Both the position numbers and the translations under genes were made by a program. Under the pieces are notes generated by a model. It was not told the DNA's origin. It did not search any database and saw only the letters and a list, made by a program, of their open reading frames with translations. 64,000 bases of DNA. It comes from Gammaproteobacteria bacterium. GTDB taxonomy: Bacteria > Pseudomonadota > Gammaproteobacteria > Pseudomonadales > Pseudohongiellaceae. Of this stretch, positions 26,955-35,750 are shown piece after piece. The stretch covers positions 62,001 to 126,000 of the forward strand of contig PALV01000017.1 of assembly GCA_002706685.1 (NCBI GenBank). Reading direction: 5' to 3'. Position 1 is the stretch's first letter. Each line of letters opens with the position of its first letter.

Positions 26955-27347
26955 TTGGACAAAAACATGAAGATTCTCATTGTTGATGACTTCTCAACAA
27001 TGCGTCGAATTATCAAAAACCTGTTGCGGGATCTTGGTTTTACCAATACAGCCGAAGCTGATGATGGCAACTCCGCCCTGCCCATGTTGGAAAACGGGAG
27101 TTTTGATTTCCTGATTACCGACTGGAACATGCCAGGCATGACCGGTATCGATCTGCTGAAGGCAGTGCGGGCCAGCGAGAAGCTGCGCGGACTGCCGGTG
27201 CTGATGGTAACCGCGGAGGCCAAACGGGATCAGATCATTGCGGCTGCGCAGGCAGGGGTCAATGGCTACGTAGTTAAACCTTTTACGGCTGCTGCGCTGG
27301 AGGAGAAGATCGAAAAGATCTTTGAGCGCATTGAAGCCACCAGCTGA
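26955..27347 (+). CDS. cheY: Chemotaxis response regulator CheY
   Basis: Single-domain receiver that, when phosphorylated by CheA, binds FliM and switches the motor. The 130-residue product has the acidic pair in [18 protein letters not shown], phospho-acceptor Asp56 ([12 protein letters not shown]), the switch residue in [14 protein letters not shown] and Lys in [10 protein letters not shown] choose TTG 26955 because GGAGG lies 5 nt upstream and gives the N-terminus [11 protein letters not shown] seen in relatives. ATG 26967 lies too far from that site, and a longer in-frame start at 26892 would overlap the promoter start point. Confidence 0.95.
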   Translation: MDKNMKILIVDDFSTMRRIIKNLLRDLGFTNTAEADDGNSALPMLENGSFDFLITDWNMPGMTGIDLLKAVRASEKLRGLPVLMVTAEAKRDQIIAAAQAGVNGYVVKPFTAAALEEKIEKIFERIEATS

Positions 27348-27357
27348 GGGACCGTCA

Positions 27358-28038
27358 ATGGCTGAGATAGACCAGGAACGTTACGAGTTGCTCTATCGTG
27401 AAGTGGGGCGCCTGACCCGGGCCCTGCACAACGCCATCCGCGACTTTCACGTTGGCATTAACGTGACAGGCAGCGCCGAAGTCGAACACGAACTGTCTGA
27501 GATGGCGGACGCCCGAAGCCGGCTTAACTACGTCATCAAGATGACAGAAGAAGCTGCCAACAAGACCATGGATCGGGTGGATGACTCAATCCCGATCATT
27601 CAGAGCATGGTGGAGCAGAGCAATGATGTTGGTGATCGCTGGGCTCAGTACGTCGCCTCACGCTCTTGCTCCGGTGATGAGAAAAAGCTTTTTGAAGATG
27701 TGAGTGGCCTGCTGTCACGCGTCAATACGGAAGGCAATGGGCTGCACGGCAACCTGACCGATATATTGATGGCACAGGGATTTCAGGACCTTAGCGGTCA
27801 GGTAATCAAGCGTGTCATCGGTCTGGTCAGTGATGTGGAAAAAAGCCTGGTTAATCTGGTCAAGCTGGCCAGCAGTGTTGAAGAAGTAGCCGGGATTGAA
27901 CGAGTGGTGCAAGTTAACGATCCGAAAGAGGATGCTGAACGGCGCCTGCGTGCTGAAGGCCCGCAGACAAAAACCAGTCAGGATGTTGTTTCGGGTCAGG
28001 ATGATGTAGACGATCTGTTATCCAGCCTGGGTTTTTGA
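27358..28038 (+). CDS. cheZ: CheY-phosphate phosphatase CheZ
   Basis: Removes phosphate from CheY to end a motor-switch signal. The 226 residues form a long helical hairpin; the catalytic region appears as LMAQGFQDLSGQVIKRVIGLV (about 140-160), including the conserved Gln. The C-terminus ends in the CheY-docking peptide (QDDVDDLLSSLGF), as in other CheZ proteins. The ATG at 27358 follows GAGGG by 7 nt; it lies 10 nt after cheY. Confidence 0.94.
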   Translation: MAEIDQERYELLYREVGRLTRALHNAIRDFHVGINVTGSAEVEHELSEMADARSRLNYVIKMTEEAANKTMDRVDDSIPIIQSMVEQSNDVGDRWAQYVASRSCSGDEKKLFEDVSGLLSRVNTEGNGLHGNLTDILMAQGFQDLSGQVIKRVIGLVSDVEKSLVNLVKLASSVEEVAGIERVVQVNDPKEDAERRLRAEGPQTKTSQDVVSGQDDVDDLLSSLGF

Positions 28039-28089
28039 CTAACGCAACAGCGGGCAGCTGATAACGCTCAGGTAGAAAAGGTGGACAAC

Positions 28090-30330
28090 ATGAGTTTTTT
28101 TGACGACGAAGAGATTCTTGAGGATTTTCTGGTTGAAGCCGGAGAAATTCTCGAACAGCTCTCTGAACAGCTGGTCCAGTTGGAAAAACAACCGGATGAC
28201 AAGAACCTGTTGAACGCCATTTTTCGCGGTTTTCACACCGTCAAAGGAGGCGCCGGCTTCCTTCAGTTGAATGCCATGGTGGATTGCTGCCATGTCACCG
28301 AAAACCTGTTTGACAATCTGCGCAACGGTCACCGTAAAGTAACGGCCGAGCTGATGGATGTGGTGCTGCAGGCGCTGGACACCGTTAATGGCATGTTCGG
28401 CCAGGTCAAGGAGGGACAGGCTCCTGATCCGGCTCCCCAGACATTGCTTGATGCACTGCAGGCCCTGGCCAGCGGCGAAGATATCGCAGAGCCGTTGGCT
28501 GAAAATCCCGAACCGGTTGCTGAAGACAGCACGGACGATATGAGTGATGAGGAGTTTGACCAGCTGCTGGCCTCTCTCGACTCTGCTGATATCGCGGCGG
28601 ACGCCGAAGGCAGCATCCGTGCCAGCGACGACGAAGAAATCACTGAAGAAGAATTTGAAGCACTGCTGGATCAGTTGCAGGGCAAAGCGCCAGAGCCTTC
28701 AGCTGCAAAACCAGAGCCCTCAGCTGCAAAACCAGAGCCTTCAGCTGCAAAGGAAGTATCTCCCGAGAAGCCGGCCGATACCGCGAAGCAATCCGTCGGC
28801 TCGTCCAGCCAGCCATCGGCTGACGAAAGCTCATCAGAGCCTGCAGACACAGAGCAGAGTGCGACCGCCTCAGCCAGTGGCGGCGATGAAATAACCGACG
28901 AAGAATTTGAAGCCCTGCTGGACCAGTTGCACGGTTCAGGCTCACATGGTGGTGTGCCATCTGGCGCTGTCAGCGCGGCTGAGAAAAAGGCTGAAACTGC
29001 TGAAGCCAGTAAAAATGACAAACCCGCCAGTGCTAAAACGGGCGCTGCGGCCAAACCTGCCAGCGCCACCAAGCCAGCATTGCGGGCAGTGCCAGACAGC
29101 AAGCCGGCGGCCAGTGCCCAGCCAGCAGCTCCGGCAGCGGCTGCTAACGCAGCTGCCAAAGAGGCGCCGGAAACAACTGTCCGTGTTGATACCCGTCGCC
29201 TGGACGAAATCATGAACATGGTGGGTGAGCTGGTATTGGTCCGTAACCGTCTGGTTCGTATAGGCTCCACTGCTGCAGATGAAACACTGTCCAAGGCGGT
29301 TGCAAATCTTGATCTTGTGACAGCCGACCTGCAAACCTCTGTCATGAAGACGCGGATGCAGCCAATCAAGAAAGTGTTTGGTCGCTTCCCGCGCGTCGTG
29401 CGAGACCTGGCACGTAATCTCAAGAAGGAAGTGGCGCTTGAGCTGCACGGTGAAGAAACCGATCTGGACAAGAACCTGGTAGAGGCGCTGGCGGACCCGC
29501 TGGTGCACCTGGTGCGAAATGCCGTGGACCACGGTATCGAACTGCCTGAACAGCGTGAGAAGAATGGCAAATCGCGTCAGGGAACGGTTTTGCTCGCAGC
29601 TGAGCAGGAAGGCGACCATATTCTGCTGACCATCAGTGACGACGGCAATGGCATGGATCCCGATGTGCTGCGCCGCAAAGCCGTTGAAAAAGGTTTGATG
29701 GACAAGGATGCTGCGGATCGACTGAGCCGCTCTGAATGTTTTGATCTGATTTTTGCACCAGGCTTCTCGACCAAAACCGAAATTTCGGATGTCTCTGGCC
29801 GTGGCGTGGGTATGGATGTGGTCAAGACCAAAATTTCGCAGCTCAATGGCACCATCGCCATCGAGTCGAATCCGGGCAAAGGCTCGCGTATTGAAATCAA
29901 GGTACCCCTGACCCTGGCCATCATGCCGACGCTGATGATCGTTGTTGGAGACCAGACCTTTGCGCTGCCGCTGGCGAATGTCAGTGAGATATTCAATCTG
30001 GATCTCAGCCGAACCCACGTCGTCGACGGGCAGCAGGTGGTGACGGTACGCGACAAGGCGTTGCCACTGTTTCATCTGCGCCGGTGGCTGACCCATCAGG
30101 GTGGCAGCGATGCCATCAAGACTGAAGCGAACGTTGTCATCGTGCACGTTGGTACACAGCGAGTCGGATTTGTTGTCGACACGCTGATTGGTCAGGAAGA
30201 GGTTGTCATCAAACCTCTGGGTCGGATGCTGCACGGAACTCCGGGTATGGCTGGTGCCACGATTACCGGTGATGGTCGCATTGCCGTTATCCTTGATGTG
30301 CCCGGTCTGCTGAAGCGATATGCAGCGTAA
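28090..30330 (+). CDS. cheA: Chemotaxis histidine kinase CheA
   Basis: Receptor-coupled kinase that phosphorylates CheY and CheB. The 746 residues comprise the P1 Hpt domain (phospho-acceptor His49 in GFHTVKGGAGFL), a very long Ala/Ser/Glu/Pro-rich linker (about 130-370), P3 dimerisation (RVDTRRLDEIMNMVGELVLVRNRL), the P4 ATPase (LVHLVRNAVDHGIE, DDGNGMD, GRGVGMDVV) and the P5 CheW-like domain. The linker holds three PEPSAAK repeats and three acidic EEFxxLL motifs. ATG 28090 is chosen over GTG 28081, to give the family N-terminus SFFDDEEILEDFLVEAGEIL. Confidence 0.96.
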   Translation: MSFFDDEEILEDFLVEAGEILEQLSEQLVQLEKQPDDKNLLNAIFRGFHTVKGGAGFLQLNAMVDCCHVTENLFDNLRNGHRKVTAELMDVVLQALDTVNGMFGQVKEGQAPDPAPQTLLDALQALASGEDIAEPLAENPEPVAEDSTDDMSDEEFDQLLASLDSADIAADAEGSIRASDDEEITEEEFEALLDQLQGKAPEPSAAKPEPSAAKPEPSAAKEVSPEKPADTAKQSVGSSSQPSADESSSEPADTEQSATASASGGDEITDEEFEALLDQLHGSGSHGGVPSGAVSAAEKKAETAEASKNDKPASAKTGAAAKPASATKPALRAVPDSKPAASAQPAAPAAAANAAAKEAPETTVRVDTRRLDEIMNMVGELVLVRNRLVRIGSTAADETLSKAVANLDLVTADLQTSVMKTRMQPIKKVFGRFPRVVRDLARNLKKEVALELHGEETDLDKNLVEALADPLVHLVRNAVDHGIELPEQREKNGKSRQGTVLLAAEQEGDHILLTISDDGNGMDPDVLRRKAVEKGLMDKDAADRLSRSECFDLIFAPGFSTKTEISDVSGRGVGMDVVKTKISQLNGTIAIESNPGKGSRIEIKVPLTLAIMPTLMIVVGDQTFALPLANVSEIFNLDLSRTHVVDGQQVVTVRDKALPLFHLRRWLTHQGGSDAIKTEANVVIVHVGTQRVGFVVDTLIGQEEVVIKPLGRMLHGTPGMAGATITGDGRIAVILDVPGLLKRYAA
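28690..28752 (+). repeat. Three 21-bp tandem repeats inside cheA
   Basis: Units at 28690-28710, 28711-28731 and 28732-28752 are nearly identical and encode PEPSAAK three times in the linker of CheA. The in-frame unit length means copy-number change would alter linker length without breaking the gene. Confidence 0.85.
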
Positions 30331-30344
30331 CAGGAACTGACACT

Positions 30345-31415
30345 ATGACAATAAAGGTTCTGGTAGTTGACGATTCGGGCTTCTTTCGCCGGCGTCTCAG
30401 TGAGCTGATCAATGCCGACAGTCGCCTGGAAGTAATCGGAACGGCGGTCAATGGTCAGGAAGCTGTAGACCAGGCGGCTCGACTGAAGCCGGATGTCATC
30501 ACCATGGACTATGAAATGCCGGTCATGGACGGCATTACGGCCGTGCGGCACATCGTGCAGGCCAGTCGCACGCCTGTGTTGATGTTCTCGTCGCTTACCT
30601 ATGAGGGGGCGCGTGTCACACTTGATGCGCTGGAAGCCGGGGCGGTTGATTACCTGCCCAAAAACTTTGAAGATATTTCGCACCACGCTGATGAACTGCA
30701 GAAGATTCTGTGTGAACGCATTGTGGTTGTATCACGCAGCCGCAGCCGGTCAGCGCCGGCAGCCATTGCCAGCGCACCCGCGGCAGCGCCGGCCCAGGCG
30801 GAGACACGCAGCTACGAGCCAGCGGCATCAGGGCGCGGCAATCTGCGTCACGCGCAACTGGTGATTATTGGAGCTTCAACCGGTGGCCCGATGGCACTGC
30901 AGGAGGTGCTGACAAAGCTGCCAGACTCGTTTCCGTTGCCAATACTGCTGGTACAACATATGCCCGGCACCTTTACACGTGCGTTCGCCGAGCGTCTGAA
31001 CCGCATTGCCCGGATAAGCATTGCCGAGGCCAGTGATGGTGACGTGCTGAAACCCGGGCATGCCTATCTGGCGCCAGGTGGCAAGCAGATGCTGGTGGAA
31101 GGGCGCAGTTCTTTGCGGGTTAGAGTCATTGACGGTGATGAGCGCTTGAATTACAAACCATCGCTGGACGTGACCTTCGGGTCGGCAGCACGCGACCTGG
31201 GTAACAAGGTGCTGGGAGTTGTGTTGACTGGCATGGGCTCTGACGGCCGTGATGGTGCCAGGATGTTAAAAACAAGCGGGGCAACAATCTGGGCACAGGA
31301 TGAAGAAAGTTCAGTCATCTATGGTATGCCCATGGCTGTTGCCAAAGCCGGTCTGGTAGACGAGGTGCTGCCGTTGAACAAGGTGGCGGCGCGTCTTTGT
31401 CAGGAGATATGCTGA
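30345..31415 (+). CDS. cheB: Chemoreceptor glutamate methylesterase CheB
   Basis: Response regulator that demethylates and deamidates chemoreceptors for adaptation. The 356 residues have a receiver domain (phospho-acceptor Asp55 in ITMDYEMPVMDG), an Ala/Pro-rich linker (about 128-165), and the esterase domain with catalytic Ser in IGASTGGP, His in LVQHMPGTF and Asp in GMGSDGRDGA. All three catalytic residues are present. CheR is not encoded in this window. AGGAAC precedes the ATG. Confidence 0.96.
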   Translation: MTIKVLVVDDSGFFRRRLSELINADSRLEVIGTAVNGQEAVDQAARLKPDVITMDYEMPVMDGITAVRHIVQASRTPVLMFSSLTYEGARVTLDALEAGAVDYLPKNFEDISHHADELQKILCERIVVVSRSRSRSAPAAIASAPAAAPAQAETRSYEPAASGRGNLRHAQLVIIGASTGGPMALQEVLTKLPDSFPLPILLVQHMPGTFTRAFAERLNRIARISIAEASDGDVLKPGHAYLAPGGKQMLVEGRSSLRVRVIDGDERLNYKPSLDVTFGSAARDLGNKVLGVVLTGMGSDGRDGARMLKTSGATIWAQDEESSVIYGMPMAVAKAGLVDEVLPLNKVAARLCQEIC

Positions 31416-31416
31416 C

Positions 31417-32226
31417 ATGCATGTATGGTCGGTAGCCAATCAGAAGGGCGGAGTCGGCAAGACCACCACAACGGTGGCGCTGTCGAGCCTGTTGGCTGAT
31501 CGGGGTAAACGTGTGCTGATGCTGGATCTCGACCCGCAGGGGTCGTTGGGCAGTTACTTCGGACACGCACCCGAGCAGGCGGCCAACAGCAGCTTTGAGT
31601 GGTTTGTTGGGCCTGGGCGCTTGTCGGACCAGGCATTGCGCCAGTGCATACAGCCAACGGCCTACAAGAATCTGATGCTGGTCCCGGGCAGTACTGCGCT
31701 GGCTACTCTTGAGCGCAGCGCCGTCACCCAGGAGGGCATGGGGCTGGCCATTTCCCGAGCGCTGAGCAAGCTCTGGGATGACTTTGATTATGTGTTGATC
31801 GACAGCCCACCCACACTGGGTGTATTGCTGATCAATGCCCTGGCAGCCTCGGAACAGTTGATTGTCCCGGTGCAGACGGAATTTCTGGCTATCAAAGGCG
31901 TGGAGCGAATGCTGAATACCCTGCAGATGGTCAATCGGTCACGCCGCCACCCATTGCCATTCCTTATGGTGCCAACGCTGTTTGACCGCCGCACTCACGC
32001 CAGCGTCAGCAGTTTCCGCTATATGCGCAAAACCTGGCCTGAGGTTACCTGGCAGGCGGCCATTCCAGTCGATACCCGATTGCGCGATGCCAGCTCTCAG
32101 GGTGTAACGCCATTGTCGCTGGATCCTGAAAGCCGTGGAGTGCAGGCCTATGGCAGTTTGCTGAAAACGCTTTTGAAGATGGAGGCTGATCGACTGGCCG
32201 GCACTGTGGAGGCAAGCCATGCGTGA
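31417..32226 (+). CDS. parC: ParA-like ATPase ParC of the chemotaxis cluster
   Basis: ParA/Soj-type ATPase. In Vibrio and Pseudomonas the homologue at this position directs chemoreceptor arrays to the cell pole. The 269 residues carry the deviant Walker A QKGGVGKTTTT, the switch LDLDPQGSLGSYFG and LIDSPPTLGVLLINAL. It should not be confused with a plasmid or chromosome partition protein: it lies between cheB and cheW and overlaps the parP start by 8 nt. AGGAG upstream supports ATG 31417. Confidence 0.88.
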   Translation: MHVWSVANQKGGVGKTTTTVALSSLLADRGKRVLMLDLDPQGSLGSYFGHAPEQAANSSFEWFVGPGRLSDQALRQCIQPTAYKNLMLVPGSTALATLERSAVTQEGMGLAISRALSKLWDDFDYVLIDSPPTLGVLLINALAASEQLIVPVQTEFLAIKGVERMLNTLQMVNRSRRHPLPFLMVPTLFDRRTHASVSSFRYMRKTWPEVTWQAAIPVDTRLRDASSQGVTPLSLDPESRGVQAYGSLLKTLLKMEADRLAGTVEASHA

Positions 32227-33130
32227 GATCAGGACTGCTGCAAAAGTGGATGTTGTCCAGGACTACCTTGACGCATTGCTGAGAGATGTCACGCAGGATT
32301 TCATGCCGTCGGTGCGGGCGGTGCCAGCACAATCCCGGCGCATACCAACATTCGCTGATCCCGACATGGCCCTTGCTGACGAGGAAGTCGTCGTCCCACC
32401 AGTTGTTGAACAGGAATTTGTGGCTGAGCCGGCGCTTGAAGAGCCTGTCGAAGAGCCGGTCCTGCAGGCTACCTCCGCCGCGGCAGCAGTTGTAGTGAAG
32501 GAAAAAACTGAACAGCGGGTCGCGGAAAAAGTAGCGGAAAAAGAAACTGACCAGGAGCCTGTCGCTGCCAGAAAGACTGATGTGGATGCCGAGACTCAGC
32601 TTAATACGCTGGATATCGCCGAAGCGGCTCAGCAGGTTCGGGGGCTTCGCCAGGCGCCGGAATGGGCAAACAAACCCTTCGCCAGTCTGCTGTTCAGTGT
32701 CCTGCAGATGGACATGGCGGCCCCACTGCACGATCTGGGCGGCATTTGTCCGATTGAAGACGGCAAAATTCAGCCGGTTGCCGGTCAGGCAAGCTGGTTT
32801 ATGGGGCTTCTGCGCTGGAATGGGAAAAACATTCGGGTGATTGATACGGCTGATCTGTTAATGCCGGAGCGTTGCCCCGCTGATCGTAAGCACCGGCAGG
32901 ACTACCAGTCTGTGATTGTGCTCGGCGATTCGCTCTGGGGTCTTGCCGTCAGTCACGCTGAAGAGTCAGTGCGCCTTGAGCCATCGCAGCTGCGCTGGCG
33001 TGAGGGCGGCAGCAGTCGGCCCTGGCTGGCGGGAACACTGCTTGATCGCCTGTGCAGCCTGCTGGATGTGGATGTGCTGAGGTCAATGCTGGCAGCTGCC
33101 GACCGCGGCTCGGACAAGAACCAGAGCTAA
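32219..33130 (+). CDS. parP: ParP-like protein with C-terminal CheW-like domain
   Basis: Partner of ParC; in Vibrio it stops ParC leaving the pole and integrates into the chemoreceptor array through its C-terminal domain. The 303 residues have a short N-terminal conserved helix (VDVVQDYLDALLRDV), a variable acidic, Pro/Glu/Val-rich middle part (about 45-125), and a CheW-like domain (WFMGLLRWNGKNIRVIDTADLLMP ... VIVLGDSLWGLAVSHAEESVRL). Position between parC and cheW supports the call; the exact family name is inferred from context. Confidence 0.8.
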   Translation: MREIRTAAKVDVVQDYLDALLRDVTQDFMPSVRAVPAQSRRIPTFADPDMALADEEVVVPPVVEQEFVAEPALEEPVEEPVLQATSAAAAVVVKEKTEQRVAEKVAEKETDQEPVAARKTDVDAETQLNTLDIAEAAQQVRGLRQAPEWANKPFASLLFSVLQMDMAAPLHDLGGICPIEDGKIQPVAGQASWFMGLLRWNGKNIRVIDTADLLMPERCPADRKHRQDYQSVIVLGDSLWGLAVSHAEESVRLEPSQLRWREGGSSRPWLAGTLLDRLCSLLDVDVLRSMLAAADRGSDKNQS

Positions 33131-33279
33131 TTGGTACAAAAACTGCATACTCATCGGTATCAGTGCCGTTTTTTGGCACTCATGCCGGCAAAGGCCCAGC
33201 TGATCGGCAGGAAATTGACCTCAGACGTACAATTCCGCTGTGTGGCCGCTAAAAATTTGACGCCTGGATAGAGGTAGAT
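33131..33279 (+). other. Gap between parP and cheW with a small hairpin
   Basis: No gene is visible. AGTGCC-GTTTTTT-GGCACT (33162-33180) forms a 6-bp hairpin whose T-run lies in the loop rather than after the stem, so it is a poor terminator. I found no convincing sigma-28 or sigma-54 site for cheW here. Confidence 0.4.
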
Positions 33280-33753
33280 ATGGCAGAGGCAACTAAAAAA
33301 CTGGACGATCAGGTCCTGCAGTGGGTGACATTCAACCTGGAAAACGAGACCTATGGCGTCAATGTCATGGTCGTTAAAGAAGTACTGAAGTTCCAGGATA
33401 TTGCCCCGGTTCCGGGTGCACCCGACTATGTCATGGGCATCATCAATATCCGTGGCACTGTCATCTCCGTGATCAACACGCGCCGCCGATTTGGTCTGCA
33501 TGATCGTGAGCCCGATGACAACACACGTATTGTGATTCTGGAAATTGGCAAACACGTGCTCGGTATTGTTGTCGACAGCGTGGCGGAAGTGGTCTACCTG
33601 CGCGGATCGGAAATCGAAACTGCCCCGCAGGTCAATAAAGACGAAACAGCCCGATTCATCACCGGTGTCTGCCATCGCGAAGATCAGCTTCTGATTCTGG
33701 TCGAGCTGGACAAGCTGCTGACCGAAGAAGAACTGGCCGAGCTGGACAACTAA
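33280..33753 (+). CDS. cheW: Chemotaxis coupling protein CheW
   Basis: Scaffold protein that links chemoreceptors to CheA. The 157 residues show the CheW fold: QWVTFNLENETYGVNVMVVKEVLKF, PDYVMGIINIRGTVISVINTRRRFGL, LGIVVDSVAEVVYL and DQLLILVELDKLLTEEE. An unusually A-rich leader and GAGGTAG precede the ATG. It is the last obvious member of the chemotaxis block. Confidence 0.96.
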   Translation: MAEATKKLDDQVLQWVTFNLENETYGVNVMVVKEVLKFQDIAPVPGAPDYVMGIINIRGTVISVINTRRRFGLHDREPDDNTRIVILEIGKHVLGIVVDSVAEVVYLRGSEIETAPQVNKDETARFITGVCHREDQLLILVELDKLLTEEELAELDN

Positions 33754-33766
33754 CCTGGAAAACACG

Positions 33767-34165
33767 ATGACATTAATCGTACTTGCTGCACTGACTGCTG
33801 TCTCCGCGCTGATGATGCTGGTGATCATGGGGATGCAATGGGCCAATCTGCGCCGTATCCGCGGTCTGGAGCAGGCGCTGCTGGAAAGCCGCAAAAAGCA
33901 GGAGGCACTGCAGCGCGAGAGCAACAAAACCATTCTCACGCTGGGCAAGGCGCTGGCGGCCGTTGATCAACGGCTGGGCCAGACCCAGCGTCGTCAACAG
34001 GATCTGGAAAACAAGGATAGCGGCAGTCTGACCTATGCCCAGGCCAGCAAACTGATCCAGATGGGCGCAGCGCCGGAAGATCTGGTCAAGTCCTGTGGGC
34101 TTTCAGAGGCCGAAGCCAAACTGGTTTCACTGATGGCCGCACGTGGTGTCGGACGCGTGTCTTAA
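33767..34165 (+). CDS. DUF2802 family membrane-anchored protein
   Basis: The 132 residues begin with one membrane helix (TLIVLAALTAVSALMMLVIMGMQW), continue as a Gln/Arg-rich coiled coil (RRIRGLEQALLESRKKQEALQ), and end with a small domain resembling a short helix-turn-helix (YAQASKLIQMGAAPEDLVKSCGLSEAEAKLVSLM). This architecture and its place between cheW and ccmA match the DUF2802 genes of Pseudomonas-type clusters. The role is unknown; a link to motility rests only on conserved neighbourhood. Confidence 0.75.
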   Translation: MTLIVLAALTAVSALMMLVIMGMQWANLRRIRGLEQALLESRKKQEALQRESNKTILTLGKALAAVDQRLGQTQRRQQDLENKDSGSLTYAQASKLIQMGAAPEDLVKSCGLSEAEAKLVSLMAARGVGRVS

Positions 34166-34201
34166 AGACAAGCGTCCTGCAAAGCGTTTATAATGGCAGG
34201 G

Positions 34202-34933
34202 ATGAGCCTGCCGACTTCTTCTTCAGAATCTCCCGTCTCCGCTGCGCCTGGATCCGCGACCTTTGCGCGTGAACAGTCCGGCGGCGTCCCCTTGCTTCAG
34301 GCCCGCTCGCTGTTCTGTGAACGTGATGAGCGCGTGCTTTTCAGTGAATTTCAGCTCGATATTCATGCCGGTCAGCTGGTGCAGGTGCTGGGCAGCAATG
34401 GCAGTGGTAAAACTACGCTGCTGCGAATCCTGTGCGGCCTGAACGACAGTTACGAAGGTGAGATTCTTTGGCGCGGTCAGCCCGTTGAAGAGCAGCGTGA
34501 GACCTTTCTGGCATCACTGCTCTATATCGGGCACCGGGTGGGTGTTAACCGGATTCTGACGCCGCGCGAGAATCTGCGCTGGAGTGCGTCACTGCATAGT
34601 CCAGTAGAAGACGATCGCATCGAAGCGGCGCTTGCACGCGTTGGTCTGCGAGCCTACGAAGACATTCCCTGTCGTAATCTGTCCGCAGGGCAGACCCAGC
34701 GGGTCTCGCTGGCACGGTTGCTGATCAGTCCGGCTGCCTTGTGGATTCTCGACGAACCCTTCACCACGCTTGATGTCTATGGTGTCCGCGACCTCGAGCT
34801 GCTGCTGGCTGAGCATGTGGCCAATGGCGGGGCAGTGCTGGTGACGACCCACCATCGTCTGGATGTGCCCTGCGAACTGCACCGTGTCAATCTCGACAAT
34901 CCCTCGGAACGCACTGTGGTGCCTGCCTCATGA
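34202..34933 (+). CDS. ccmA: Haem exporter ATPase CcmA
   Basis: ATP-binding subunit of the CcmABCD complex that releases haem-loaded CcmE during c-type cytochrome maturation. The 243 residues have Walker A GSNGSGKTTLLRIL, the signature LSAGQTQRVSLARLL and Walker B LWILDEPFTTLD. The start is doubtful: the family normally begins near LLQARSLFCERDERVLF, so about 30 residues (Ser/Pro/Ala-rich) are extra. An upstream ATG at 34193 overlaps a TATAAT (34189-34194) that may be a promoter -10 box. A TTG just before LQARS is possible. It overlaps ccmB by 4 nt. Confidence 0.92.
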   Translation: MSLPTSSSESPVSAAPGSATFAREQSGGVPLLQARSLFCERDERVLFSEFQLDIHAGQLVQVLGSNGSGKTTLLRILCGLNDSYEGEILWRGQPVEEQRETFLASLLYIGHRVGVNRILTPRENLRWSASLHSPVEDDRIEAALARVGLRAYEDIPCRNLSAGQTQRVSLARLLISPAALWILDEPFTTLDVYGVRDLELLLAEHVANGGAVLVTTHHRLDVPCELHRVNLDNPSERTVVPAS

Positions 34934-35640
34934 CGCAGCCGAACTCCACATCATCTGCTGTGACTGTCAGCACAAGTGCAGCGTTTGTAGCTACGCTGAA
35001 GCGAGATTTGCTGGTGGCTTTCAAGCGCCGCAATGACCTGCTCAATCCCATCATGTTTTTTCTGATTGTTGTGACCCTGTTTCCGCTGGGCGTCAGTTCG
35101 GATCCGGTGGAGCTGGCCCGCATCTCGGCAGGTGTGGTCTGGGTATCAGCGCTACTGGCGTCCATGCTGTCACTGGACAATCTCTATCGTGCAGATTACG
35201 AAGACGGTTCGCTGGAGCAGCTGTTGCTGTCGCCCCAGCCGCTGTATTTTCTGGTGCTGGCCAAGAATATTGCACACTGGCTGATCGCGGGATTGCCGGT
35301 AGTGGTGCTGTCGCCGTTGCTGGCTTATATGCTGTACCTGCCACAGGAGGCTTATGTCACGCTGGTATTGAGCCTGCTGATTGGCACGCCAGTACTGAGT
35401 CTGATCGGATCGATCGGGGTGGCACTGACAGTGGGGCTGGGCAGTCGAGGGCTGATTCTGGCCGTAATCGTTTTACCACTGTCCACCCCGGTGCTTATAA
35501 TCGGCGCCAAAGCGGTGACCGATATCATGTTCGGCCTGCCGGTCGGCAGCCACTTCGCCTTGCTTGGCGCCATACTGGCGCTGACGCTGACAATGGCACC
35601 GCTGGCATCTGCCGCCGCATTGCGGATCAGTGTAAATTAA
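34930..35640 (+). CDS. ccmB: Haem exporter membrane subunit CcmB
   Basis: Integral membrane partner of CcmA. The 236 residues contain six predicted helices. Family landmarks are FVATLKRDLLVAFKRRNDLLNPIMFFLIVVTLFPLG, SLDNLYRADYEDGSLEQLLLSPQPLYFLVLAK, and GLGSRGLILAVIVLPLSTPVLIIGAKA. The first 17 residues are Ser/Thr-rich and slightly longer than usual. It is followed by a 110-nt gap before ccmC. Confidence 0.95.
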   Translation: MTQPNSTSSAVTVSTSAAFVATLKRDLLVAFKRRNDLLNPIMFFLIVVTLFPLGVSSDPVELARISAGVVWVSALLASMLSLDNLYRADYEDGSLEQLLLSPQPLYFLVLAKNIAHWLIAGLPVVVLSPLLAYMLYLPQEAYVTLVLSLLIGTPVLSLIGSIGVALTVGLGSRGLILAVIVLPLSTPVLIIGAKAVTDIMFGLPVGSHFALLGAILALTLTMAPLASAAALRISVN

Positions 35641-35750
35641 TCGATGTATTCAATGATAGCGCCGGAAGAGCGTTACAAAGCGTAACAGGGGCGCTAAAAT
35701 GCTCGTGTTATAGTCCAATAATCAATAGCTTGGGGTAGGGTGAGCCGGTC
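35641..35750 (+). other. ccmB-ccmC gap with nested hairpin
   Basis: GTTAC-AAAGC-GTAAC lies inside a larger pairing of GCGCC (near 35660) with GGGGCGC (near 35689), making a stable two-stage hairpin. No T-run follows, so it could be a processing or attenuation site rather than a terminator. The ccmC start has GGGTAGGGTGAG upstream. Confidence 0.4.

Noticed and set aside
28671..30234. Two long minus-strand frames opposite cheA (about 300 and 430 residues)
   Set aside because: They are shadows of the Ala/Ser/Pro-rich and GC-rich cheA coding strand; their compositions are unlike real proteins and they lack start signals.
33240..33275. Possible sigma-28 promoter before cheW (GCTAAAAATTTGACGCC)
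   Set aside because: There is no GCCGATAA-like -10 element at the right distance.
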